Both the position numbers and the translations under genes were made by a program. A stretch of DNA of 64,000 nt from the NCBI RefSeq assembly GCF_003576345.1, contig NZ_QWGB01000009.1:124001-188000 (forward strand), read 5' to 3'. Positions 43,016 through 53,877 of the stretch are shown here, in pieces (position 1 is the stretch's first letter; every line of letters starts with the position of its first letter). Under the pieces are notes generated by a model that was not told where the DNA came from, made no database searches, and saw only the letters and a program-made list of their open reading frames with translations. This stretch comes from Henriciella barbarensis (GTDB taxonomy: Bacteria > Pseudomonadota > Alphaproteobacteria > Caulobacterales > Hyphomonadaceae).

Positions 43016-44007
43016 TGGGACATGTGCCGGTTCTTCTGAAAGAGGTCGTCGACGGTCTCGCGCCCAAGGATGGCGACGTCATTGTCGATGGGACACTTGG
43101 CGGCGGCGGCTATGCCCGCGCCATCCTCGATGCAGCAAAATGCCATGTCGTTGGCATCGACCGTGACGAGACGGCGATTGACCGCGCCAACGGGTCTGCC
43201 GATTATGGTGGGCGCCTCACACCCCTGCTCGGATGCTTCGGCGATATGGCGACGCTGCTGCCTGCTGCCGGCTATGAGGCGGTAGACGGGATCACGCTCG
43301 ACCTTGGGGTCTCGTCTTTTCAGCTTGATGAAGCAGAGCGCGGCTTTTCATTTATGCGCGATGGGCCGCTCGACATGCGTATGGGCGGCGATGGTCCCTC
43401 GGCGGCTGACGTGGTGAACACGCTGCCTGAAAAGGCGCTCGCCGACATCATTTTCCGGCTCGGCGACGAAAAGCAGTCGCGCCGGATTGCAAAGTCGATT
43501 TCCGCGCGCCGTCTTAAGGCTCCGTTCACCACAACACTCGATCTTGCCGGCCACATAGAAGATGCAATGGGCGGGCGCCGGGGCGCGCGGACGCATCCAG
43601 CGACCAGGTCATTTCAGGCGATCAGGATGTTCGTCAATGATGAGCTGGGAGAGCTCGCAAGAGCTCTGGATGCCTGCGAGGCACTGATGAGGCCAGGAGG
43701 CCGGCTAGCCATTGTGACTTTCCACTCGTTGGAGGACAGGATGGTCAAGCAGTTCCTGAAGGAGAGGGCTGGCCAGACGGGCGGTGGCTCTCGCTATCTG
43801 CCCGCGCCAGAGGCTGGTCGCGCGCCAAGTTTCAATCTGATCCAGAGAAAAGCGATTGAGCCGGGTGAGGCCGAGACGCAGGTCAATCCGCGTGCCCGGT
43901 CTGCAAAGCTGCGTCTTGCGTTGCGTACCGACGCGCCAGCCTGGGGAGAGCCGGTCGATACCGGTCTCAATCTTCCGCATCTTGATGACGTGGAGGTCTC
44001 ATCATGA
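43015..44007 (+). CDS. rsmH: 16S rRNA m4C1402 methyltransferase RsmH
   Basis: A 330-residue RsmH (MraW), which methylates N4 of C1402 in 16S rRNA using S-adenosylmethionine. HVPVLLKEVVDGL, DGTLGGGGYARAILD (SAM-binding) and GIDRDE are N-terminal signatures; LDLGVSSFQLDEAERGFSF, RMGG and the terminal RARSAKLR follow. Starts with ATG overlapping the mraZ stop and overlaps ftsL by four bases (ATGA). Confidence 0.98.
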   Translation: MGHVPVLLKEVVDGLAPKDGDVIVDGTLGGGGYARAILDAAKCHVVGIDRDETAIDRANGSADYGGRLTPLLGCFGDMATLLPAAGYEAVDGITLDLGVSSFQLDEAERGFSFMRDGPLDMRMGGDGPSAADVVNTLPEKALADIIFRLGDEKQSRRIAKSISARRLKAPFTTTLDLAGHIEDAMGGRRGARTHPATRSFQAIRMFVNDELGELARALDACEALMRPGGRLAIVTFHSLEDRMVKQFLKERAGQTGGGSRYLPAPEAGRAPSFNLIQRKAIEPGEAETQVNPRARSAKLRLALRTDAPAWGEPVDTGLNLPHLDDVEVSS

Positions 44008-44348
44008 GTCGCCGCGCATTCATGGTCGGTCTTGGTGTTATCGCGCTCCTCATCTTCAGCCTCTATCGGGCGAAGTACGGGGCGGCAGACAGCGCAGAGC
44101 GTATCGCCGGTGTCGAGGCAGAGATCGAGCGCGCTATCGATGAGCGTCAGATCCTGCTTGGGGAGCTCAGCACGCTGTCACGCGAGGACTGGGTCGAGGA
44201 TTATGCTCGCAATGAGCTAGGCATGGTGCCGCCGCGTGCCGAACAGTTCGTGCGCGCAGAAGACCTTCCGCATATCTTCGGTGCTGTCGACGATGCGCGC
44301 GAGATCAGCCTTGCTGAAGGCGGCTCGCAGGGAGTGCGCCATGACTGA
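44004..44348 (+). CDS. ftsL: Cell division protein FtsL
   Basis: A 114-residue bitopic membrane protein: a short cytoplasmic start, one membrane helix (FMVGLGVIALLIFSLY) at about residues 6-21, and a periplasmic coiled coil (AERIAGVEAEIERAIDERQILLGELSTLSR). NELGMVPPRAEQFV is similar to the FtsL C-terminus seen across alphaproteobacteria. It joins FtsB and FtsQ and links them to FtsW/FtsI. Position between rsmH and ftsI confirms the call. It overlaps rsmH by four and ftsI by eight bases. Confidence 0.9.
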   Translation: MSRRAFMVGLGVIALLIFSLYRAKYGAADSAERIAGVEAEIERAIDERQILLGELSTLSREDWVEDYARNELGMVPPRAEQFVRAEDLPHIFGAVDDAREISLAEGGSQGVRHD

Positions 44349-45996
44349 TCGGCTAGCTGCTGGCGAAGTTGAGGGCTCTGCCCTGCGCGCTCGGCTGGTG
44401 TCGCTGGCGCTTTGCGTAGGCTTCCTGGCTGTGACCATGAAGGCCGGGTTTGTCGCGCTTGCCGGGCCTTCTGGACAAGAAGGTGTGTCGACGGCCTTTG
44501 AGGAGCCTGTCCGCCGCGCCGACATTGTGGACCGGAACGGCGTGCTGCTCGCCACCTCGGTGAATGTCTATTCCCTGTTTGCCGATCCGCGTGCCATCTG
44601 GGAGCCGGAAGTTGTTGCTGCCGGTCTGGTCAGCGTCTTTCCAGAGCTGAATGTCGACACGCTGACGCGCCGCCTTTCCGACAATGAGCGCGCATTCGTG
44701 TGGATCAAGCGCGGTCTTACGCCTCGTCAGCACAAGGCCGTGTTCGACCTCAACCTTGAAGGCCTCGGCTTTCGTGAGGAGAGCCGCCGGGTCTATCCGC
44801 GCAAAACGCTGGCAGGTCACGTGCTTGGCTATGCTGGCACGGATGGGCAAGGACTCGCTGGCGTTGAATATGCCCTCGACGCGGAGCTCGCAGACGGTGG
44901 GCAGCCGCTGCGCCTCACCATCGACTCCAGCGTTCAGCACATGCTCGAATCCGAGCTCTCAACCGCAGCAACCGAGTACGATATCGAAGGGGGCGCGGGC
45001 GTCGTGCTCAATGCGCGCAATGGCGAAGTGCTCGGCCTTGCGAGCTGGCCGCCTATCGACCCGAACCGCGCGCACACACTGGCCAGCGATGACGCGGCGC
45101 GTACCAATCGCGCTGTCAATTCGGTCTACGAGCTTGGCTCAGTCTTCAAGCCGATCACGATTGCGGCCGGGATAGATACCGGCGCGATCCGGCCATCCGA
45201 CCATTTCGATGTCGAAGAGCCCATTGTTATCGCGGGGCGCCGGATCAGGGACACGCACCGCATTCCAGGTCCGATTTCACCGGCGAAGATCGTATCCGAG
45301 AGCTCGAATATCGGCACCGTAAAAGTCGCCCTGATGCTGGGGGCGCGCCGCCAGCAGGACATTCTGGAAAACCTCGGCCTGTTTGAGCGCTCTCCCGTAG
45401 AGCTTGCTGGAAGCGCCGATCCGATCCTTCCATCGCGCTTCGATGATATTCACGCCGCAACGGTCAGTTATGGTCATGGTATCGCGGTCTCCCCGATGGC
45501 GTTTGCGGGCGCGTTTTCGATGTTCGCCAATAATGGTGAAGTGGTCGAGCCGACCATCCTCGCTAACCGGAATACAGAACGCGAAGTGCGCCGTGTCATC
45601 TCTGCGCCCACAGCATCCCTGACCACACAGATGCTCCGCGAAGCCGTGGTCGATGGTACGGGCGCGCAGGCTGAAGTTGCCGGCTACCGCGTGGCGGGCA
45701 AGACGGGAACGGCAGAAAAGCCAGTCGCCGGCGGGTATGCGCGCAATGCGAACATTGCCTCGTTTGCTTCAGTGTTTCCCTCTGACAGTCCTGAATATGT
45801 CGTATTGATCGTGCTTGACTCCCCCAAGGCAGATGTCGGGCGCGGACGCACGGCGGCCTGGAATGCTGCGCCGACGGCGGGGCGGGTGATCAACCGGATT
45901 GCCCCTTCACTCGGCGTGGAGCCGAGCTTTGATAATTACGGTCCGTATGACAGCCCGCTCGTTCGCTCCGTTGCAGAGAGAAGGAGTACACTGTGA
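44341..45996 (+). CDS. ftsI: Penicillin-binding protein FtsI (PBP3)
   Basis: A 551-residue septal transpeptidase. After a cytoplasmic start and one membrane helix (LVSLALCVGFLAVTMKAGFVAL) comes the PBP dimerisation domain with RADIVDRNGVLLATS. The transpeptidase motifs are SVFK (ELGSVFKPI), SSN (SESSNIG) and KTG (VAGKTGTAE), in order. It works with FtsW at the division site. The ATG at 44,341 lies within the end of ftsL, giving an eight-base overlap; the ORF reads further upstream but without support. It overlaps murE by four bases. Confidence 0.96.
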   Translation: MTDRLAAGEVEGSALRARLVSLALCVGFLAVTMKAGFVALAGPSGQEGVSTAFEEPVRRADIVDRNGVLLATSVNVYSLFADPRAIWEPEVVAAGLVSVFPELNVDTLTRRLSDNERAFVWIKRGLTPRQHKAVFDLNLEGLGFREESRRVYPRKTLAGHVLGYAGTDGQGLAGVEYALDAELADGGQPLRLTIDSSVQHMLESELSTAATEYDIEGGAGVVLNARNGEVLGLASWPPIDPNRAHTLASDDAARTNRAVNSVYELGSVFKPITIAAGIDTGAIRPSDHFDVEEPIVIAGRRIRDTHRIPGPISPAKIVSESSNIGTVKVALMLGARRQQDILENLGLFERSPVELAGSADPILPSRFDDIHAATVSYGHGIAVSPMAFAGAFSMFANNGEVVEPTILANRNTEREVRRVISAPTASLTTQMLREAVVDGTGAQAEVAGYRVAGKTGTAEKPVAGGYARNANIASFASVFPSDSPEYVVLIVLDSPKADVGRGRTAAWNAAPTAGRVINRIAPSLGVEPSFDNYGPYDSPLVRSVAERRSTL

Positions 45997-47426
45997 ACCT
46001 CGCCGCCTTGTTTCCCGGAAAGAATTTGCCCGCGACTGTCGAGGTCAGCGGGCTGACGGCTGATAGCCGAAAGGTCGCGCAAGGTTTCGTCTTTGCTGCC
46101 CTGAAAGGTGTCGCCGCAGACGGCCGCCAGTTCATCCCGCAGGCGCTTGAAAACGGCGCCGTTGCGATTATCGGTCACGATCTGCCGGATTTGGGTGATG
46201 CGGTGGCGATTGAAGTTGAAGAGCCGCGCCTGGCGCTTGCGACCGCTTCGGCCGCCTTCTATGCGCGTCAGCCTCAGCACGTCGTTGCCGTGACAGGCAC
46301 GAATGGGAAAAGCTCGACCGTCGATTTTCTCCGTCAGATCTGGGAAAGCGCAGGGATCACCGCAGCCTCCATGGGAACGCTTGGCGCGATCGGCCCAAAC
46401 GGCCACATCGACCTGGGGCACACCACGCCGGACCCGGTCGCCATTCACGCGACACTTGCAAGGCTTGCAGATGAGGGTGTCACCCATTGCGCGATGGAGG
46501 CCTCGTCCCACGGGCTCGTTCAATACAGGCTGGATGCCGTCAAACTCGCGGCGGCCGCGTTCACGAACCTCACCCAGGACCATCTCGACTATCATTCGGA
46601 CATGGATGAGTACCGCGCGGCAAAGATGCGGCTCTTCTCCGATCTGCTGCCCGCGGGCGCACCGGCCGTCATCAATGCTGACAGCGCTGAGCGCGGTGCG
46701 TTCGAGGCGGGCGCTAAGACGCATGGTCTGAAGCCGCTTTCGGTGGGCTGGCGCGGCGATGATCTCAAGATCGCCGAGCTGATGCCGAAGGCGACCGGTC
46801 AGACGCTGTTTCTGAAGTGGTGCGGCGAGGAAACCGAGGTCGAGCTTCCGCTGATTGGTGAGTTCCAGGCGCTAAATGCCCTCACGGCTGCCGGGCTTGC
46901 GCTCTCGCTGGGTGCGACGCTGGCTGATGTGAAGAAGGGCCTCTCCGGTCTGAAGCCAGTAAAAGGCCGGCTCGAATTTATTGGCGAAACGTCCGACGGC
47001 GCAGGCGTCTTTGTCGATTATGCTCACACGCCTGATGGTCTCGATACGCTTATCCGCGCCGCCCGTCCTCACACGGCGGGCCGTCTGTTCGTGATCTTTG
47101 GATGCGGCGGTGACCGCGACCGCAAGAAGCGTCCAATCATGGGCGAGGTGGCTGTGAAGCAGGCAGATGTCGTTATCGTTACCGACGACAATCCCCGCTC
47201 TGAAGATGCAGCAGAGATCCGCAAAGCGGTCCTCGCGGGTGCCAAGGGCGCGCTGGAAATCGCTGATCGCGGCGAAGCCATCCAGCATGCTGTCGCGCAA
47301 CTGCAGGCGGGTGATACGCTTCTCATCGCTGGCAAGGGGCATGAAACCGGCCAGATTGTTGGCGACAAGGTTTTTCCCTTCTCCGATCAGGACACCGCGC
47401 TTGCGGCGCTGGAGGTGCGCAAGTGA
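45993..47426 (+). CDS. murE: UDP-N-acetylmuramoyl-tripeptide synthetase (meso-DAP adding) MurE
   Basis: A 477-residue Mur ligase. VTGTNGKSSTVDFLRQ is the ATP loop; SHGLVQYRLD, FTNLTQDHLDYH and VDYAHTPDGL are family segments. The DNPRSEDA motif selects meso-diaminopimelate, so the peptide carries mDAP. The start is GTG, overlapping the ftsI stop by four bases, with AAGGAG upstream. It adds mDAP to UDP-MurNAc-L-Ala-D-Glu in the cytoplasm. Confidence 0.97.
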   Translation: MNLAALFPGKNLPATVEVSGLTADSRKVAQGFVFAALKGVAADGRQFIPQALENGAVAIIGHDLPDLGDAVAIEVEEPRLALATASAAFYARQPQHVVAVTGTNGKSSTVDFLRQIWESAGITAASMGTLGAIGPNGHIDLGHTTPDPVAIHATLARLADEGVTHCAMEASSHGLVQYRLDAVKLAAAAFTNLTQDHLDYHSDMDEYRAAKMRLFSDLLPAGAPAVINADSAERGAFEAGAKTHGLKPLSVGWRGDDLKIAELMPKATGQTLFLKWCGEETEVELPLIGEFQALNALTAAGLALSLGATLADVKKGLSGLKPVKGRLEFIGETSDGAGVFVDYAHTPDGLDTLIRAARPHTAGRLFVIFGCGGDRDRKKRPIMGEVAVKQADVVIVTDDNPRSEDAAEIRKAVLAGAKGALEIADRGEAIQHAVAQLQAGDTLLIAGKGHETGQIVGDKVFPFSDQDTALAALEVRK

Positions 47427-48916
47427 TGGCACGCCCGCTCTGGACTTCTGATGAAATTGCCGAGGCAACCGGCGGACGCGTTACTGGCGCCTTCGAAACG
47501 AATGGTGTGTCCATCGATACGCGCTCGCTTGAGGAAGGTGACCTCTTCATCGCGCTGAAAGATGTTCGCGACGGACATGAGTTCGTCCCGGCCGCCTTCG
47601 AAGCTGGGGCAAGTGCTGCGCTGGTCAGCCGCGAAGTCGAAGGCGCTTCAGGGCCGCTGATCATTGTCGATGACGTCATGGCGGCACTGGAGGCGCTCGG
47701 TCTTTATGCGCGAGAACGTGCGAAAGACGCTGTGCGCATTGCAGTGACCGGCTCTGTCGGCAAGACCAGCGTCAAGGAAATGATCGCCCGCATCCACCGC
47801 GGCGCCGGTAAGGCGCACTGGTCGGTCAAAAGCTTCAACAATCACTGGGGCGTGCCGCTCACCCTGGCGCGCATGCCAGCGGATACAGAGTACGCCGTTT
47901 TCGAGATCGGCATGTCGACACCGGGCGAGATCGCGCCCCGGTCCAGAATGGTCGCGCCGCACGTCAGCGTCATCACGAAGATCGCGCCAGCGCATCTTGA
48001 GGGGCTTGGCTCCATTGAGGGTGTCGCGCGTGAAAAGTCCGATATCGCCGCTGGACTGATAGAGCCGGATGGCATTGTGGTGCTGCCAGCTGAAGACGAG
48101 TTGCTCCCCGTTCTGGTCGACCGCGTCCGTGAGCTGAAGCCGGATGCCGCGATCGCGCTGTTCGGCCGCGAGGGTGCGGGCGCCGGTCTGGACTGGATCG
48201 CCAATCAAGCCGGGCGCTCGTGGGTTTGCTTATATACCAGCGCGAGCGGCATGAGCCGGATCGCGCTGGATACGCTAGCCTGCAAGCTGGATGTCGACGT
48301 AAATGCCGTCGGTGAACACTGGGCAGATAATGTCGCGTGCGCTTTGCTGGCTGTGGGGCTGAACAGTTCTATCAACCTCTCCAAAGCAGCGCTCGACCTG
48401 TCCGGCTATGCGCCGCCCGCAGGCCGGGGCACGGCGGAGCGGCTGGTTCTGCCCGGCGGCGGAGAGTTCGTCCTTGTTGACGATGCCTACAATGCCAACC
48501 CGGAATCCATGCGAGCAGCGCTCTCAAGCTTTGCTTCAAGGGAGGGGGCGCGCCATCTCGTGGCGCTTGGCGAAATGCTTGAAGTCGGTGAAACGTCGCA
48601 AAAAGAACACAGCGCGCTTTCTAAACCGGTGATTGATAGCGGCGCAGTGACTGCTTTCCTCGCAGGCGACGGCATGCGGCCTCTGCAGGCGAGCATCGAA
48701 TCACAGATAGAATCACATTGGGCAGAGAAAGCTGATGCCCTCGAAGAGCTGGTGAAAAACTCTGTTCAGGACGGTGATATCCTCTTGATTAAAGGCTCGA
48801 ATGCCTCCGGGATGGGCAGGCTCGCAGACAGGTTGCGCCAGTGGAGCAAGACCGCAGACGGGCAGGTGATGGATAGCGGCCCGGAGCGGGCTGCAGGGGG
48901 TCGCGATGCTGTATGA
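47426..48916 (+). CDS. murF: UDP-N-acetylmuramoyl-tripeptide--D-alanyl-D-alanine ligase MurF
   Basis: A 496-residue Mur ligase that adds D-Ala-D-Ala to the UDP-MurNAc-tripeptide. [13 protein letters not shown] is the ATP loop; [27 protein letters not shown] and the [13 protein letters not shown] element are diagnostic. The start may be the ATG at 47,426 or the GTG three bases earlier (GTGATG); GGAGG is 10 or 7 bases away. It overlaps mraY by eleven bases. The amino-acid sequence is standard; a short patch near 48,220 uses a few rare codons (TTA, TAT). Confidence 0.96.
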   Translation: MARPLWTSDEIAEATGGRVTGAFETNGVSIDTRSLEEGDLFIALKDVRDGHEFVPAAFEAGASAALVSREVEGASGPLIIVDDVMAALEALGLYARERAKDAVRIAVTGSVGKTSVKEMIARIHRGAGKAHWSVKSFNNHWGVPLTLARMPADTEYAVFEIGMSTPGEIAPRSRMVAPHVSVITKIAPAHLEGLGSIEGVAREKSDIAAGLIEPDGIVVLPAEDELLPVLVDRVRELKPDAAIALFGREGAGAGLDWIANQAGRSWVCLYTSASGMSRIALDTLACKLDVDVNAVGEHWADNVACALLAVGLNSSINLSKAALDLSGYAPPAGRGTAERLVLPGGGEFVLVDDAYNANPESMRAALSSFASREGARHLVALGEMLEVGETSQKEHSALSKPVIDSGAVTAFLAGDGMRPLQASIESQIESHWAEKADALEELVKNSVQDGDILLIKGSNASGMGRLADRLRQWSKTADGQVMDSGPERAAGGRDAV

Positions 48917-50099
48917 GCTGCTGGCCGCAGACGACGGGTTCTTTCGTCTTTTCAACTACACGACGTTCCGCACAGGCGGTGCGATCGTTACCGCATTCCT
49001 GTTCTCGGTGCTGTGCGGGGACTGGGTTATCAGCCAGTTGCGCCAGCGTCAGGGCAAGGGTCAGCCGATCCGCGATCTCTCGCTGCAGGCTCAGCTCGAA
49101 AAGCGCGGTACGCCGACGATGGGCGGCTTCCTGATCTGGATCGGTCTGCTGGTCGCGACGCTTCTCTGGGCCGATCTCAGCAACCCCTATATCTGGACCG
49201 TCCTCTTCGTGACGGTCGCGTTCGCCTTTCTCGGCTTCCTCGATGACTATGCGAAAGTTACCAAGCAGACGGATGCGGGCGTCTCGGCGCAGGTCCGCCT
49301 GATGGTGGAGTTTATCGTCGCCGCACTGGCGGGTGCATTCATCATGGGGCTGCACGGGGCGAACACGCCGCTTGGCCATGCTGAATGGGGGCCACTTAAC
49401 GGCCTCGCCGAACTTATCGCTGCGCTCGCCCCGCCGACCTCGCTCGAGCCGAATGATCAGAGCTTCTCTGGCGGCGTCGCCGTGCCTTTCGTGAACGACT
49501 ACTTCATCCCGCTCGGCGGCTTCTTTATCATCTTCGCCATGGTCGTCATTGTGGGCTCCGCCAATGCGGTGAATTTCACCGATGGGCTGGACGGTCTCGC
49601 CATCGTGCCGGTAATCTTCGCTGGCGGCTCCTACGCCCTCATCGCCTACCTTACCGGCAACATCATCTTCGCCGATTATCTGGGTATCCAGTTTACGCCC
49701 GGCGCGGGTGAGATGAGCGTTTTGCTTGGCGCCATGATTGGCGCAGGCATGGGCTTTCTCTGGTTCAATGCCTTTCCGGCGACCGTCTTCATGGGCGACA
49801 CGGGTTCGCTTGGTCTCGGCGGCCTGATCGGCGTGGTCGCGGTTGCGGTGAAACATGAGTTCGCGCTGGCTATCATTGGGGGCCTCTTCGTCATCGAAGC
49901 GCTCTCGGTGATGATCCAGGTAGGCTGGTTCAAGATCACCAAACGCCTGACCGGCACGGGCAAGCGCGTCTTCCTGATGGCGCCGTTGCACCACCACTTC
50001 CAGAAGGAAAACTGGCCGGAGACCAAGGTCGTCGTCCGTTTCTGGATCCTGTCGGTCCTCTTCGCCCTTGCGGGTCTTGCCACGCTGAAGCTGAGGTAG
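48906..50099 (+). CDS. mraY: Phospho-N-acetylmuramoyl-pentapeptide transferase MraY
   Basis: A 397-residue inner-membrane protein with about ten helices that makes lipid [41 protein letters not shown] (with the catalytic aspartates) and [17 protein letters not shown] are present, and the terminal [23 protein letters not shown] matches the HHHFQ signature. The start ATG lies inside the end of murF. murD begins 10 bases downstream. Confidence 0.97.
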   Translation: MLYELLAADDGFFRLFNYTTFRTGGAIVTAFLFSVLCGDWVISQLRQRQGKGQPIRDLSLQAQLEKRGTPTMGGFLIWIGLLVATLLWADLSNPYIWTVLFVTVAFAFLGFLDDYAKVTKQTDAGVSAQVRLMVEFIVAALAGAFIMGLHGANTPLGHAEWGPLNGLAELIAALAPPTSLEPNDQSFSGGVAVPFVNDYFIPLGGFFIIFAMVVIVGSANAVNFTDGLDGLAIVPVIFAGGSYALIAYLTGNIIFADYLGIQFTPGAGEMSVLLGAMIGAGMGFLWFNAFPATVFMGDTGSLGLGGLIGVVAVAVKHEFALAIIGGLFVIEALSVMIQVGWFKITKRLTGTGKRVFLMAPLHHHFQKENWPETKVVVRFWILSVLFALAGLATLKLR

Positions 50100-50109
50100 C
50101 CCGCACCAC

Positions 50110-51537
50110 ATGATCGCTATTACCGAATATGCTGGAAGAGATGTTGCGGTGTACGGCCTTGGCCGGACAGGCCTTGCGGCTGCGCGCGCTCTGAAAGCCG
50201 GTAAGGCGAAAGTTCACGCCTGGGATGACAACGAAGCCTCGCGCGCCAAAGCAGAGGCCGAAGGCATTCCGATCTCCGACCTCAATAAACGCGACTGGCA
50301 AAGTTTCGCCGCGCTTGTCCTTTCCCCCGGAATACCGCTGACGCACCCACAGCCACACCGTCTGGTGCGTCTTGCGGAGATGACGAACGTCCCGGTTGTC
50401 GGCGATATGGAGCTTTTCGCGCGCGCCGTTCAGTCGCTGCCCGAACGAGGCCGCCCGAAGATCATCGGCATTACGGGCACCAACGGTAAATCGACGACAA
50501 CGGCGCTCATCGGTCACATCCTGAAGGAATGCGGGCTGGATGTGCATGTTGGCGGCAATATCGGCACCGGCGTTCTTGATCTGCCGGCCCTGTCGGCCAA
50601 CGGATATTATGTTCTCGAGCTCTCATCCTATCAACTCGACCTGACCAAGAGCCTGCGTTGCGACGTGTCGGTGCTGCTCAACATGTCGCCGGACCATCTT
50701 GATCGTCACGGCGGCATGGACGGCTATGTGGCTGCGAAGAAGCGTATCTTCCGCAATCAGGGGGCGGGCGATACCGCGATTATCGGTTTCGATGACAAGT
50801 ATGCACAAGCGATCGCAATGAGCCTCGCCCAGGGCGGTGAGATGCGCCTCGCACGGATTTCCTCCGAGTTTGCTTTGGGGCGCGGTGTCAGCGCAATTGA
50901 TGGCAAGCTCTTCGACAGTCTCGCGAACAATGCGGTCCGTGTCGGGGACCTTGCGGATTCAGCAACGCTTCCCGGGCGCCATAACTGGCAGAATGCGGCC
51001 GCCGCCTACGCCGCTTGCCGCGCACTTGGTCTTGATCCCGGTCGTATCTTCGCCGCTATCTTGACTTTCCCGGGCCTTGCTCACCGGATGGAGCAGGTCG
51101 GAGAGATTGATGGCGTGCGCTTCGTCAACGATTCCAAGGCGACCAATGCGCAAGCCGCAGAACAGGCGCTTCGCGCCTATCCGCGCGTCTACTGGATCGC
51201 CGGCGGTCAGGCAAAGGCTGGCGGGATCGAGCCGCTGATGCCCCTCATGGACCGCGTTGCGAAAGCCTACTTTGTGGGTGAGGCAGCTGATGATTTTGCG
51301 CGCACGCTCGATGGCAAAGCCTCCCATGAGACGTGTGGCACGCTGGACAAGGCGGTCGCGCGCGCGCTGGAGGACGCCAAGGCTTCAGGCGAAGAAAACC
51401 CGATCATTCTTCTGTCACCGGCTTGTGCCAGCTTCGACCAGTTCAAGGATTTCGAAGCGCGCGGCGACGCCTTTCGAGAGGCAGTCGAGACGCTTGGCGG
51501 CGACGCCCTGCGCCCGGTGATGCGAGAATCGGCATGA
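50110..51537 (+). CDS. murD: UDP-N-acetylmuramoyl-L-alanine--D-glutamate ligase MurD
   Basis: A 475-residue Mur ligase. Rossmann-like start with VYGLGRTGLAAARAL, ATP loop GITGTNGKSTTTALI, LELSSYQLDLTKSL, LNMSPDHLDRHGGM and NDSKATNAQAAEQAL are diagnostic. It adds D-glutamate to UDP-MurNAc-L-Ala. It overlaps ftsW by four bases (ATGA). Confidence 0.97.
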   Translation: MIAITEYAGRDVAVYGLGRTGLAAARALKAGKAKVHAWDDNEASRAKAEAEGIPISDLNKRDWQSFAALVLSPGIPLTHPQPHRLVRLAEMTNVPVVGDMELFARAVQSLPERGRPKIIGITGTNGKSTTTALIGHILKECGLDVHVGGNIGTGVLDLPALSANGYYVLELSSYQLDLTKSLRCDVSVLLNMSPDHLDRHGGMDGYVAAKKRIFRNQGAGDTAIIGFDDKYAQAIAMSLAQGGEMRLARISSEFALGRGVSAIDGKLFDSLANNAVRVGDLADSATLPGRHNWQNAAAAYAACRALGLDPGRIFAAILTFPGLAHRMEQVGEIDGVRFVNDSKATNAQAAEQALRAYPRVYWIAGGQAKAGGIEPLMPLMDRVAKAYFVGEAADDFARTLDGKASHETCGTLDKAVARALEDAKASGEENPIILLSPACASFDQFKDFEARGDAFREAVETLGGDALRPVMRESA

Positions 51538-52688
51538 CGGTCTCGGTCGGTAGCACGGTGATCGTTCCGCGCTCCGAGCGGTCGATCATCACCGAATGGC
51601 GCCTCAGTGTGGACTGGCGCATCATGGCGGCATCTTTCACGCTGCTCGGCCTTGGCCTGATGCTGTCGCTGGCGGCTGGGCCGCCAGCAGCTGAGCGCCT
51701 CGGCTTCTCAGACCCGTACCACTTCGTCAAACGCCACTGCATCTACGCGGCGGGCGCTTCGGTCGTCCTGATCGGCTCGAGCATGCTGACACGCGTCTGG
51801 GTGCGCAGGCTTTCCGCACTGGCATTCGCGGTGTCTCTGGTTCTCCTGGCGGCCATCATGCTGGTCGGCCACGAGGCGAAAGGCGCAGAGCGCTGGGTCA
51901 GCATTGGTGGCTTCACGCTCCAGCCATCGGAATTCGTGAAGCCGGTGCTGATCGTACTGATCGGATGGCTTCTGGCGCAACGCCGCCTGTTCCCGGATGG
52001 CCCTTGGGCGGTTGTTGCGCTCGTTTTCTATGTCGTCGTACTGGGCCTGTTGCTGCTTCAGCCTGACGTCGGTCAGTCGGCACTGATTACAGCTGCCTTC
52101 ATCGCGACCTTCTTCGTGTCCGGTCTTCCATGGCGCTGGGCGGCGGCCTTTTTTACTGGCGGTGTGACCCTCAGTGGCGCGCTCTATGCGCTGCTCCCCC
52201 ACGTCCGCTACCGGGTGAACAGCTTCATCAATCCGTCCGAATATGACACCTACCAGATCGACAAGGCATCGGAGGCGATCTCTCGCGGCGGCCTGCTTGG
52301 CGCTGGGCCGGGGGAGGGGACGGTAAAGTCCAGCCTGCCGGACGCCCATACAGACTTCATCTATGCCGTGCTTGGCGAAGAATTCGGCTATGTCGCTGCG
52401 CTGCTTGTGATCGGCCTTTACGGGTATATCTGCTGGCGCGGCCTTCGCGCTGCATCGCGCGTGCACGACCCCTATCCACGTGCAGCCGCTTCCGGCCTCT
52501 TCACGCTGTTCGCCTTGCAGGCGGCGATCAATATCGCCGTGAACGTCAGCCTCATTCCACCGAAAGGCATGACGCTGCCTTTCATCTCCTATGGCGGCTC
52601 ATCCATGCTGGGGATAGCGCTGACACTCGGTCTCGCGCTCGCCTTGATCCGCCGCCAGAGCCTTGGAAACCGGGAAAGATATGGCTGA
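51534..52688 (+). CDS. ftsW: Lipid II polymerase FtsW
   Basis: A 384-residue SEDS-family polymerase with about ten membrane helices. [21 protein letters not shown] is the SEDS core near residue 115, with [23 protein letters not shown] and the C-terminal [18 protein letters not shown] hallmark. It makes septal glycan strands with FtsI. Start at the ATG overlapping the murD stop; the ORF extends upstream but out of step with known FtsW starts. It overlaps murG by eight bases. Confidence 0.95.
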   Translation: MTVSVGSTVIVPRSERSIITEWRLSVDWRIMAASFTLLGLGLMLSLAAGPPAAERLGFSDPYHFVKRHCIYAAGASVVLIGSSMLTRVWVRRLSALAFAVSLVLLAAIMLVGHEAKGAERWVSIGGFTLQPSEFVKPVLIVLIGWLLAQRRLFPDGPWAVVALVFYVVVLGLLLLQPDVGQSALITAAFIATFFVSGLPWRWAAAFFTGGVTLSGALYALLPHVRYRVNSFINPSEYDTYQIDKASEAISRGGLLGAGPGEGTVKSSLPDAHTDFIYAVLGEEFGYVAALLVIGLYGYICWRGLRAASRVHDPYPRAAASGLFTLFALQAAINIAVNVSLIPPKGMTLPFISYGGSSMLGIALTLGLALALIRRQSLGNRERYG

Positions 52689-53772
52689 GAAACCCCTCGT
52701 TATTATCGCGGCTGGCGGAACGGGTGGGCACATGTTCCCGGCTGCCGCCTTTGCTGAAGAGATGCGATCTCGCGGCTGGCAGGTCGGCCTGATCAGCGAT
52801 GCGCGCGGGCTCTCTTATGCGGGCAGTTTCCCGGCTGACTGGAAGGAAGAAGTCGCCGCCGCCAGTCCAAACCTCCGCAAGTTCTGGACGCTGCCGTCCG
52901 CTGTCCTGAAAATCTGGCGCGGCATCGGCCGGGCGAACCGCCTAATGAAGTCGAGCAAGCCGGCGCTTGTTGCGGGCTTCGGCGGTTATCCCGCCTTTCC
53001 GGCCTTAAGCGCCGCGCGCCGGTGCAAGGTGCCCATCATTATCCATGAGCAAAATGCGGTGCTCGGCAGGGTAAACCGGCAGTTCGCTTCCAAGGCTACC
53101 TTTGTCGCGTCCGGCTTTCCCCGCCTCGACAAGCTTCCGGCCGGTGTACGTCATGAGCCAGTCGGCAACCCGGTCCGCGCGCCGATTGCGGCCATGCGCG
53201 ATGCGCCATTCCCGCCGACCAGCGGCGACCTCACTATCTTCATCACAGGTGGCAGCCAGGGCGCCCGCATCCTTGGCCAGATCATCCCGCTCGCCATCGC
53301 GTTTCATACGCCCGCACCGCTTCGCGCGCGCCTGAACATCGTCCAACAGGTGCGCGAAGAGCAACTCGATGAGGTCCGCGCCATCTATGAAGAGGTCGGC
53401 CTTCGCCACGAGTTGCGTCCCTTCTTTGCCGATATGCCGGACCGCCTCGCCGCCGCGCACCTGATCATCGCGCGTTCCGGCGCGGGCACGGTCAGCGAGA
53501 TTTCAGCCGTCGGACGCCCGTCCATTCTTATCCCGCTCAAGATCGCGATGGATGATCACCAGGCCGCAAATGCCGAAGCCCTCGTCGATGTGGATGCCGC
53601 CGATGTGATCCTCGAGGACAATCTTTACCCGAACCTCCTTGGTGAGCTCATCAAGGTGCGGCTGGAGAATGGCGAAGAGCTGAAGGCACGCGCTATGCGG
53701 GCGAGGGAAGCTGGCACGATCACTGCGGCGCAGGACCTTGCGGACCTTGCGATAGAGGCGGCCCAGCGCTGA
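52681..53772 (+). CDS. murG: UDP-GlcNAc:lipid I GlcNAc transferase MurG
   Basis: A 363-residue peripheral GT28 glycosyltransferase that converts lipid I to lipid [22 protein letters not shown] is the glycine-rich N-terminal loop; [55 protein letters not shown] and [14 protein letters not shown] are standard. The start MAEKPL overlaps the ftsW end. The 105-base gap before murC is the first real break in the cluster and may hold a promoter. Confidence 0.96.
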   Translation: MAEKPLVIIAAGGTGGHMFPAAAFAEEMRSRGWQVGLISDARGLSYAGSFPADWKEEVAAASPNLRKFWTLPSAVLKIWRGIGRANRLMKSSKPALVAGFGGYPAFPALSAARRCKVPIIIHEQNAVLGRVNRQFASKATFVASGFPRLDKLPAGVRHEPVGNPVRAPIAAMRDAPFPPTSGDLTIFITGGSQGARILGQIIPLAIAFHTPAPLRARLNIVQQVREEQLDEVRAIYEEVGLRHELRPFFADMPDRLAAAHLIIARSGAGTVSEISAVGRPSILIPLKIAMDDHQAANAEALVDVDAADVILEDNLYPNLLGELIKVRLENGEELKARAMRAREAGTITAAQDLADLAIEAAQR

Positions 53773-53877
53773 GTTCTTCCAGACTGATTGCCCCTAAATC
53801 GCCGCGTCACAGCCATCTCAGCATGCTCGCGCTTGCCTAGTCTGGCCTCCACACGTTACTGCGGAGGACCTCATTCC

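Noticed and set aside
48789-50111. Long open frame on the minus strand opposite mraY (440 codons)
   Set aside because: Highly charged, low-complexity shadow of mraY codon use; no recognisable domain.
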